A stretch of DNA of 5,262 bases from an uncultured Xanthobacteraceae bacterium (GTDB taxonomy: Bacteria > Pseudomonadota > Alphaproteobacteria > Rhizobiales > Xanthobacteraceae): assembly GCA_955652925.1 (NCBI GenBank), contig CATPCO010000733.1, positions 1 to 5,262 of the forward strand. The letters run 5' to 3'. The notes under the pieces are model-generated. The model saw only the letters and a program-made list of their open reading frames with translations, was not told the origin of the DNA and did not search any database. Below, in pieces: positions 1-5,035 of the stretch; the first letter of the stretch is position 1, and each line of letters opens with the position of its first letter. Both the position numbers and the translations under genes were made by a program.

Positions 1-50
1 AGGTATTATGACGCAGTACAGCTAACCCGCCCCTACCGGCGCGTTCTTTT

Positions 51-782
51 TCAGCCAATATTCTGGAGTGCCGGGAAGGTCTCGATCAGCCAGCTGTTGA
101 GCTCCGTAAACAATCCACTCAGAAAGGCGAATCCGGTCAACACGAGAAGGCCGCCCATCAGGCGTTCCATGTGCGCGAGATGCGCCCGAAACCGGGCGAG
201 AAAGGCTGCAAAGGGCTCGACCGCGAGCGCGGCGATGATGAACGGAAGGCCGAGGCCGAGCGAATAGACCGCAAGCAGGCTCGCACCCTTTGCAATCGTC
301 GCCTTGGAGGCCGCGATTGCCAGTATCGCCGCCAGAATTGGTCCGATGCAGGGGGTCCAGCCGAGCGCGAAGGCAAGACCCATCACGTAGGCGCCCCACA
401 GCCCGACGGGCTTTTGTACGTGAACACGCGCTTGCCGGTTCAACCAGCCAATCGGAGTAAGCCCGAGGAAATGCAGGCCCATCACGATGATTGCGACACC
501 CGCCACGATCGCAAGCTCGTTTGAGTAAAATCGCAGCGTCGCCCCTATTCCGCTTGCGCTCGCACCGAGCGCAACGAATACGGTCGAGAAGCCTGCGACG
601 AACAGCACGGCCGCCAGCACGGTGTCACGTTTCACGCGCGGCTCACTCTCCTCGCCCAACCGCTCGAGCGATGTGCCGGCGAGATAGACCAGATAAGGCG
701 GGACCAGCGGCAGCACGCAGGGGGAGAGAAAGCTAAGAACCCCCGCAAAGAGGGCGGCAAAAAAGCTGACGTCCGCAGTCAT
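51..782 (-). CDS. ccdA: CcdA/DsbD-family transmembrane thiol-disulfide transporter (cytochrome c biogenesis protein CcdA-like)
   Basis: Proteins of this family pass electrons from cytoplasmic thioredoxin across the inner membrane to periplasmic thiol partners, used in cytochrome c maturation or periplasmic disulfide reduction. The 243-residue product is almost entirely hydrophobic, with about six membrane segments near residues 6-33, 55-80, 88-110, 127-158, 165-190 and 206-228. The two family cysteines are present: Cys22 in SPCVLPLVPPYL at the start of segment 1 and Cys145 in WTPCIGP in segment 4; this pair is the redox centre in CcdA/DsbD. Length is normal for CcdA, and there is no DsbD periplasmic or thioredoxin domain. 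I chose ATG at 782; a GTG directly before it (785) is equally possible. No Shine-Dalgarno is seen; the strand reads CCTCCC just upstream, the opposite of one. No thioredoxin-like partner gene is in the window, so the exact target (cytochrome c, or another substrate) is open. Family call is firm; the symbol is by family only. Confidence 0.92.
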   Translation of the reverse strand: MTADVSFFAALFAGVLSFLSPCVLPLVPPYLVYLAGTSLERLGEESEPRVKRDTVLAAVLFVAGFSTVFVALGASASGIGATLRFYSNELAIVAGVAIIVMGLHFLGLTPIGWLNRQARVHVQKPVGLWGAYVMGLAFALGWTPCIGPILAAILAIAASKATIAKGASLLAVYSLGLGLPFIIAALAVEPFAAFLARFRAHLAHMERLMGGLLVLTGFAFLSGLFTELNSWLIETFPALQNIG

Positions 783-838
783 CACGGGAGGTACGGCAAG
801 GTGTGCTCGATAGCGGCCATGTTTGCGCGAGCGCCTGT

Positions 839-867
839 GCTATGGTTGTGCTCGGGTGTCATGTCAG
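839..867 (-). promoter_or_regulatory. weak sigma70-like promoter candidate for the ccdA-like gene
   Basis: Read on the minus strand, CTGACA (862-867, five of six to TTGACA) is followed after 17 bases by CATAGC (839-844, three of six to TATAAT), about 57 bases before the ATG. It lies in the 786-942 gap between divergent genes, which otherwise shows no clear operator, RNA or small gene. The -10 match is poor, so this is only a candidate. Confidence 0.2.
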
Positions 868-942
868 TAGAGCATCGTCAATGCAACCGGGGCTGAGATA
901 CCGGCTCTCCCGGCGGATCGGCCTCTTACGAACGGCGCTATT

Positions 943-1929
943 TTGCCTGCACGCAATCTCATCACCGACGTCGCCGGCGTCCTGGTCGGGCAGGCGCATG
1001 ATCCGCACCTCGCTTCCGGGGTAACCGCGGTCCTGTTCGATCCGCCAGCGGTTGCTGCGGTCGACGTGCGCGGCGGCGCGCCGGGAACGCGCGAGACCGA
1101 CCTGCTCGAGCCCCATCGCACGGTCGAGCGCATTGACGCCATCGCATTATCGGGCGGTTCGGCCTTCGGTCTCGACGCCGCCACAGGCGTGCAGGGCTAT
1201 TTGCGTGAGCAAGGCCGCGGTTTTGCCATCGGCAATGTTCGGGTGCCGCTGGTCTGCGGTGCCGTGCTGTTCGACCTGCTCAACGGGGGTGACAAGGATT
1301 GGGGGCGTTTTCCGCCCTATCGCGAGCTTGGCTACGCCGCGGCTTCGGCGGCGGCTTTAAGCTTTGGGCTTGGCACGGAGGGTGCGGGCTTCGGCGCGAC
1401 AACAGTCAATCGCAAGGGTGGTCTCGGCTCGGCTTCTGCCGTGACCGCCCACGGTTATGCGGTCGGAGCGATCGTGGCGGTGAATGCCTGCGGTAGCGTC
1501 ATCGTGGGACACGGTCCTCATTTCTGGGCGGCACCGTTTGAGGTGAACGGTGAATTCGGCGGCCTGGGATTTCCCGCGTCGCTGCTGCCAAACGCGCTGG
1601 CACCGATCGGGAAAGGTGGCCTGGGTGAGAACACAACCATTGCGCTGGTGGCGACCGACGCTACGCTCAGCAAGGCCCAAACCAAGCAGTTCGCAGTGAT
1701 GGCTCAGGACGGCCTCGCGCGCGCTATCTATCCCGCGCACACCACGCTCGATGGCGACACCGTTTTTGGGGTTGCGACCGGCCGGCGCGAGATCGCTGAC
1801 CCGATCAAAGACGTTGCAGAATTGGGAGCGATCGGCGCCAATGTGCTGGCACGCGCGGTTGCACGGGGGGTTTTCGAAGCGATTGCGCTGCCCGGCGGTC
1901 CGCCAAGCTGGCAGGATTGCCACAGTTAG
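943..1929 (+). CDS. P1/S58-family N-terminal-nucleophile hydrolase (DmpA/BapA aminopeptidase, NylC-like)
   Basis: Members are made as one chain that cuts itself into alpha and beta parts, freeing a Ser or Thr nucleophile at the beta N-terminus; known activities include L-aminopeptidase/D-Ala-esterase (DmpA), beta-aminopeptidase (BapA) and nylon-oligomer hydrolase (NylC). The 328 residues begin with the family start ARNLITDVAGVLVG, then SGVTAVLF, the DVRGGAPGTRETD segment (41-53) and LSGGSAFGLDAA (69-80). GLGENTTIALVATDA (226-240) is the processing site; cleavage is expected between Asn230 and Thr231. Asp270 and Asp272 in LDGDTVFG lie 39 and 41 residues after the Thr, the spacing I recall for Asp306 and Asp308 after Thr267 in NylC. 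Lys158 and Asn181 are likely oxyanion or catalytic helpers. No signal peptide is seen, so it is probably cytoplasmic. The TTG start is chosen because the frame is closed by TAG at 868-870 and no ATG or GTG lies between; no clear Shine-Dalgarno precedes it. Substrate cannot be told from the sequence. Confidence 0.92.
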   Translation: MPARNLITDVAGVLVGQAHDPHLASGVTAVLFDPPAVAAVDVRGGAPGTRETDLLEPHRTVERIDAIALSGGSAFGLDAATGVQGYLREQGRGFAIGNVRVPLVCGAVLFDLLNGGDKDWGRFPPYRELGYAAASAAALSFGLGTEGAGFGATTVNRKGGLGSASAVTAHGYAVGAIVAVNACGSVIVGHGPHFWAAPFEVNGEFGGLGFPASLLPNALAPIGKGGLGENTTIALVATDATLSKAQTKQFAVMAQDGLARAIYPAHTTLDGDTVFGVATGRREIADPIKDVAELGAIGANVLARAVARGVFEAIALPGGPPSWQDCHS

Positions 1930-1959
1930 CCACTTTTACACCAAGATCTGCGGCTTTCG

Positions 1960-1989
1960 TTGACTCCGCCCCGAAATCGCCGCTTAAAC
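1960..1989 (+). promoter_or_regulatory. candidate sigma70-type promoter for the polysaccharide deacetylase gene
   Basis: TTGACT (1960-1965) matches the -35 consensus in five of six bases; after 18 bases comes TTAAAC (1984-1989), a weak -10 with three of six matches. It lies about 78 bases before the ATG, in the 137-bp gap after the hydrolase gene. The gap has no terminator-like hairpin that I can see, so read-through from the hydrolase gene is also possible. An AT-rich block with three TTAA tetramers follows (1984-2009). Confidence 0.3.
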
Positions 1990-2054
1990 GTGTAACAATT
2001 AAGGTTAACGGGCGCACTGCGGTTTGCGTGTGCTGAGGGTGGTCTGCTGGGAGT

Positions 2055-2060
2055 AGGAGA
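2055..2060 (+). promoter_or_regulatory. ribosome binding site of the polysaccharide deacetylase gene
   Basis: AGGAGA lies six bases before the ATG at 2067, which is near-ideal Shine-Dalgarno spacing. It is the clearest ribosome binding site in the window and fixes the start of the gene. Methionines a few codons in (residues 6 and 14) would remove part of the membrane anchor. Confidence 0.75.
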
Positions 2061-2066
2061 ATTGCG

Positions 2067-3233
2067 ATGCGGCTCGCGGCTATGGCGTGTGCGCTTGTCA
2101 TTATCATGTGGGTGGCGGTGTTCGGCGCCATTCTGTCACAACGATCTTCTGCGGTCCCCATTCCCTCAACATCGCAGGCGCAGGCCGCGGCAACGGAGGG
2201 AAGCAGCCGAGCCGTGGTCACGACGGTGGAAGAAGAAAGAGTGACGGCGCCGCTCGCAGCGAGCGCGATCAACCCGCCCGCCGCGCCGTCCGCAACTGCG
2301 CCGATCGTTGTCTCGCAAAATTCGCCTGCGCTGGCCGCGCCCCCCGGCGCGCAAATGACCGCGGCCCCGCCGGCGCAAGCGTCCGCGGCGCCGCCAAGCG
2401 CTCCGGCCGCATCATCGTGCCCCGGCAATCCTAACGCGCTTGGCGTATCGCGGGTGGTCGAGATCGACACAACCGGCGGGCCCGGCTTCGGCTTCGAGCA
2501 TTTCAAGACCCACGACTTCCTGCGCGAAGGCGAGGTGGTTCTGACATTTGATGACGGCCCGTGGCCGAAGAACACGCCGGCGGTGCTCGCTGCGCTGGCG
2601 GCACATTGCACCAAGGCGATCTTCTTCCCGATCGGCCTGCATGCCACCTATGAGCCCGGAATTCTCAAGCAGGTCGCCGCCGCCGGACACGCAGTCGGCT
2701 CGCACACCTGGTGCCACCAGGATCTCTCGAAGACCAAGGGCCACTGCCTAACGAACGGCAAGGTCCAGACCGTAGAGTACAAGCCCATCGACGAGATCGA
2801 AAAGGGCATCAGCGCCGTGCATTGGGCGGTGGGCGGCCCGACCGCGCCTTATTTCCGCTTCCCGGCCCTGCGGCAACCGCCGGAGCTGATCGAGTACCTC
2901 GGCAAGCGCAACATCGGAATCTTTTCCACCGACTTCGATTCCTTCGACTTCAAGATGCGCAAGCCCGAGCAGGTCAGGCAATCCGTGATGACGCGGCTCA
3001 AGAAGTTCGGCAAGGGCATTATCCTGATGCATGATTTCCAGCATGCGACGGCAGAGGCCTCGATGGACCTCCTCAACGAGCTCAAGGCAGGGGGCTACAA
3101 GGTCGTGTTCATGAAGCCGAAGTTCTCGGTGACGACCTTGCCGCAGTATGACGACCTCCTTCTCAAGGAGATGAAGACGTCAGGCGGCGATAGCCGCCCG
3201 ACCTCGAGCGTGGTCCGCACCATCAGCGAATAG
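2067..3233 (+). CDS. membrane-anchored polysaccharide deacetylase with NodB homology domain
   Basis: Carbohydrate esterase family 4 enzymes remove N- or O-acetyl groups from chitin-like glycans, peptidoglycan or exopolysaccharide using a metal held by one Asp and two His. The 388-residue protein begins with a hydrophobic segment at about residues 3-24 with no obvious signal peptidase site, so a signal anchor is likely. A low-complexity Ala/Pro/Ser/Thr linker follows (about 28-117), then a conserved lead-in from Cys118, and the NodB domain from about 155 to 350. Motif 1 is TFDDGP (160-165; Asp162 base, Asp163 metal ligand). Motif 2 is HTWCH (213-217; His213 and His217). Motif 3 reads RFPALRQP (264-271), lacking the usual aromatic-Gly after RxP. 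Motif 4 is DFDSFDF from Asp289. Motif 5 is LMHD (320-323) with the catalytic His322. All catalytic residues are present, so it should be active. The domain probably works in the periplasm; the substrate is unknown. It is not nodB itself: NodB is shorter and lacks the anchor and linker. Confidence 0.92.
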   Translation: MRLAAMACALVIIMWVAVFGAILSQRSSAVPIPSTSQAQAAATEGSSRAVVTTVEEERVTAPLAASAINPPAAPSATAPIVVSQNSPALAAPPGAQMTAAPPAQASAAPPSAPAASSCPGNPNALGVSRVVEIDTTGGPGFGFEHFKTHDFLREGEVVLTFDDGPWPKNTPAVLAALAAHCTKAIFFPIGLHATYEPGILKQVAAAGHAVGSHTWCHQDLSKTKGHCLTNGKVQTVEYKPIDEIEKGISAVHWAVGGPTAPYFRFPALRQPPELIEYLGKRNIGIFSTDFDSFDFKMRKPEQVRQSVMTRLKKFGKGIILMHDFQHATAEASMDLLNELKAGGYKVVFMKPKFSVTTLPQYDDLLLKEMKTSGGDSRPTSSVVRTISE

Positions 3234-3259
3234 ACCAAGCGCGGTCGTCAGCGCTGTAG

Positions 3260-3296
3260 GGTGGGCAAAGGTGCGCTCTTGCGCGCCGTGCCCACC
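3260..3296. repeat. hairpin module of the intergenic repeat, possible two-way transcription stop
   Basis: GGTGGGCA (3260-3267) pairs exactly with TGCCCACC (3289-3296). Inside, GGTGCGC pairs with GCGCGCC through one G-T wobble around a TCTT loop (3277-3280), with a small bulge between the stems. The fold would be strong and starts 26 bases after the deacetylase stop codon. There is no T-run after it on either strand, so it is not a textbook intrinsic terminator, though its place between convergent genes would suit a stop or 3'-end stabiliser. Confidence 0.4.
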
Positions 3297-3328
3297 ACAA
3301 ACCGGACGACCGCGTGGGCAAAAGCAGA

Positions 3329-3355
3329 CAAGTGTACGCAGTCTGCGCATGCTTG
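3329..3355. repeat. imperfect 27-bp palindrome inside the repeat element
   Basis: The 27 bases have a perfect core CGCAG-T-CTGCG and outer ends CAAG...CTTG, with wobble-type mismatches and one A-C mismatch between them. It lies in the middle of the second module of the 3256-3423 element and may be part of that element's structure. An 8-bp direct repeat GACCGCGT occurs at 3308-3315 and 3355-3362 on either side; it may be chance. Confidence 0.35.
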
Positions 3356-3451
3356 ACCGCGTCGCGCGTGGTCGAGCTTCTATCAACTACGCATCATCTT
3401 GCGCGCGCCTTTGCCCACCCTACGGTTCAATTCGAGCGGGATTTGCTGTAA

Positions 3452-4126
3452 TTAGAAATACTTCTCGATCGGGTCATCTCCGACCGTCACATAAACCAGA
3501 GCTCCACCCTCAAGCTTGGTGATGAGCTGGTTGTTTTCGACTGGATCGAGGGTAATGCAACCGTTGCTCCTCCCCAGCATGCCGTCGTTTTTGGCGCGAA
3601 AGCCGGCAGTGGTGTACCAGTTCGGATGGATGATCCATTTAAAAGGAGGACTGTGGTTGATGTAATTGTTGTAGGAGGCGACGCCCTCGAGGACTACAAC
3701 GATCATATTGCGATAAACGGTTCCGTCGTAGCGGTCTACAATCTTGTTGTAGTGATCCATCACTTCGGAATGCGCGGTTTTGAGCGGGCCCAGGGGCACC
3801 ATGTCCAGGTCCGTTTGAAAGCCTTTAAATTTGGTGGCTCTGGCGTTGGGCCCGTTATGTTTTCCATGCGCCGCGTAATGAGCGGTGACATGACCTGATT
3901 TGAAATCCAGAACATACAATCTTTTCTTCGCGGACGGCTGTGAAATGTCAAACACCGCGAGCGCGTCTTTTCTTGGAAAATCCGGCCGGCGCGAAATCTC
4001 AATGGCGCGCTGAACCGCGGCAATGGGGGCGCCGAGAACCTTGGCTTCTTGCAAAAGCGAAGCTGGCTCGTTCGCCCAGGTGGGAACTGAAATCAGCGCG
4101 AGCAAAAGCATTGCCAAGTGCCGCAT
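3452..4126 (-). CDS. secreted murein L,D-transpeptidase catalytic-domain protein (YkuD_2-like)
   Basis: L,D-transpeptidases with the YkuD fold make 3-3 cross-links in peptidoglycan or attach or exchange partners on it, using a cysteine thiol in the periplasm. The 224-residue precursor has a short signal peptide (MRHLAMLLLALISVPTWA, cleavage likely after Ala18). The middle part, with YVLDFKSGHV and HYAAHGKHNGPNA (71-94), matches the strand and HG segment of the YkuD_2 group. His167 (IIHPNW) and GRSNGC (185-190) give the His and Cys190 of the catalytic signature. It ends soon after, with a VYVTVGDD strand. There is no SH3, LysM or peptidoglycan-binding domain. The start is ATG at 4124-4126 with only a weak GAG upstream. 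The gene follows the methyltransferase gene after 76 bases in the same direction and may be cotranscribed. GC is low here (45% in 3901-3960, 48% in 3661-3720). The family is clear; whether it forms 3-3 links or does another exchange reaction is unknown. Confidence 0.85.
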   Translation of the reverse strand: MRHLAMLLLALISVPTWANEPASLLQEAKVLGAPIAAVQRAIEISRRPDFPRKDALAVFDISQPSAKKRLYVLDFKSGHVTAHYAAHGKHNGPNARATKFKGFQTDLDMVPLGPLKTAHSEVMDHYNKIVDRYDGTVYRNMIVVVLEGVASYNNYINHSPPFKWIIHPNWYTTAGFRAKNDGMLGRSNGCITLDPVENNQLITKLEGGALVYVTVGDDPIEKYF

Positions 4127-4202
4127 CGCTCAAGCATGCACCTGGCGAATGTCCAAAGTGGGGCGGGGGGAAACCAAACCGAGGCGGAAAACCTGCACGA
4201 GA

Positions 4203-5015
4203 TCAAGGGTGCGCAGATACGGCTGAAACAACGAAAGCGCGCACGGGAATTTGGATGGCCTCATTTTGTACGTAGCGCGCCACGTTTTGCGCGACCTGCG
4301 TGCGTATCCTGCTCATCGATTGCGGGCTTTGGGCACGCAACAATATCGCCATGCGCGCAGTGGCAGATGAAAACACATCGATCAGATCGGTCCCGAGTGG
4401 AAGCCGCCACAATTTTTCCGTCGGGCTCATCTCTGCTGTATTGATCGTAAAGCCAGCTTCCTGTGTCATCCGATTTAGCTCTTCGATGCGCAGACTGGCA
4501 TCCTGGCCCGCGGGCATGGGAACATCCATCGAGCCGTGCTCGGCGATCGCATCGAGAATGATGCGATAGGGTGGATTGTCCCGTTGTGAAACCCATTTGG
4601 TGTAGGCAATGCGCCCACGTGGACGCAATACGCGGCGAATTTCAGCGAGCGCCTTGTGCGGACGTTCGAAATGGTGCAATCCAAAATTCACAACCGCCGC
4701 ATCAAAATGGGCACTATCGAAGGGTAATTGCTCAACGTCAGAAATGTGAAACTCGAGATCCGGGTTGGCTGTTCGTGCAAGCCGTATCATTTCTGGCGAA
4801 AAATCAATCCCTGTCGTTTTCGCGCCGTGCTCGGCGGCCTGTGCGGAGACGACGCCCGGCCCGCATGCCACATCGAGGATGGTTACGTCCGCACGGGCCG
4901 ATACTGCATCGAGCAAGGGTTGAACGAACTGCGCGGTCGCAACGGCAAACGATTTGGCATAGGCTTGCGCCGCCGCCTGCCATCCCGCGTACTCAAATTC
5001 GCTAATCCCGCTCAT
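4203..5015 (-). CDS. class I SAM-dependent methyltransferase (UbiE/Methyltransf_11 type)
   Basis: The product should move a methyl group from S-adenosylmethionine to a small molecule in the cytoplasm. From the ATG it has 270 residues. Motif I is ILDVACGPG (46-54), the SAM-binding glycine loop; the motif II region is GIDFSPEMI (69-77) with Asp71 expected to hold the ribose hydroxyls; ISDVEQLPF (91-99) has Asp93 near the adenine; FDAAVVNFGLHHFERP (104-119) and LRPRGRIAYTKW (130-141) complete the Rossmann-like fold. The C-terminal third is a variable substrate cap. The ATG at 5013-5015 is preferred because homologues commonly start close to the EFEYAGWQ segment, but an in-frame TTG at 5037-5039 overlaps the stop of the upstream gene as TTGA and would add eight residues. 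Neither start has a good Shine-Dalgarno. It is not recognisable as UbiE or another named enzyme. The substrate is unknown; the transpeptidase gene 76 bases downstream gives no clear hint. Confidence 0.88.
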   Translation of the reverse strand: MSGISEFEYAGWQAAAQAYAKSFAVATAQFVQPLLDAVSARADVTILDVACGPGVVSAQAAEHGAKTTGIDFSPEMIRLARTANPDLEFHISDVEQLPFDSAHFDAAVVNFGLHHFERPHKALAEIRRVLRPRGRIAYTKWVSQRDNPPYRIILDAIAEHGSMDVPMPAGQDASLRIEELNRMTQEAGFTINTAEMSPTEKLWRLPLGTDLIDVFSSATARMAILLRAQSPQSMSRIRTQVAQNVARYVQNEAIQIPVRAFVVSAVSAHP

Positions 5016-5035
5016 TTGAGGAGTTTCGTACGGCT

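Larger units (their letters stand above)
3256..3423. repeat. composite inverted-repeat element of Bradyrhizobium intergenic type
   Basis: The outer arms are GTAGGGTGGGCAAAGG (3256-3271) and its exact reverse complement at 3408-3423; allowing one mismatch, the arms reach 21 bases (3256-3276 and 3403-3423). Inside are a second inverted TGCCCAC at 3289-3295 and a direct GTGGGCAAA at 3314-3322 (the first copy is at 3261-3269). The element is therefore two successive head-to-head modules, GTGGGCA...TGCCCAC at 3261-3295 and again at 3314-3418. It sits between convergent genes and fills most of the 218-bp gap. No coding sequence in it is credible. I recall similar GTAGGGTGGGCAAAG elements as common between genes in Bradyrhizobium; that is memory, not a search. 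It could be a non-autonomous mobile element (MITE-like) or a REP/BIME-like palindromic repeat. No flanking target duplication is evident. Confidence 0.75.

Noticed and set aside
1..50. Downstream gene or terminator after the CcdA-like gene
   Set aside because: Only 50 bases are visible; no hairpin followed by a T-run and no start codon with a ribosome site can be supported.
22..399. 125-residue minus-strand open frame overlapping the end of the CcdA-like gene
   Set aside because: Arg/Gly/Pro-rich shadow translation of the real membrane protein in another frame; no domain or ribosome site.
846..873. Plus-strand promoter for the S58 hydrolase gene (TTGTGC, 16 bases, TAGAGC)
   Set aside because: Only three of six matches in each box, which is expected by chance in a gap of this size.
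1357..1923. 188-residue minus-strand open frame opposite the S58 hydrolase
   Set aside because: Antisense to a strongly conserved coding sequence, with Arg- and Cys-rich composition typical of shadows in GC-rich DNA.
1805..2647. 280-residue minus-strand open frame opposite the hydrolase end and deacetylase start
   Set aside because: It spans two well-supported plus-strand genes and the gap between them; its Ala/Gly-rich middle is only the complement of the deacetylase's Ala/Pro spacer.
3256..3423. CRISPR array or tRNA-like structure in the repeat region
   Set aside because: The repeats are inverted and irregularly spaced, without equal spacers, and there is no cloverleaf with anticodon or CCA-like end.
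3271..3522. 83-residue plus-strand open frame across the repeat element
   Set aside because: Its sequence is made of repeat DNA and the complement of the transpeptidase end; no coding signature.
3626..3898. 90-residue plus-strand open frame with an AGGAGG-like sequence near its start
   Set aside because: Lies fully antisense to the L,D-transpeptidase, whose catalytic motifs are intact; the purine run near 3644-3650 is just the complement of coding sequence.
4571..5005. 144-residue plus-strand open frame opposite the methyltransferase
   Set aside because: Antisense to SAM-binding motifs; Arg-rich and without homology that I recognise.
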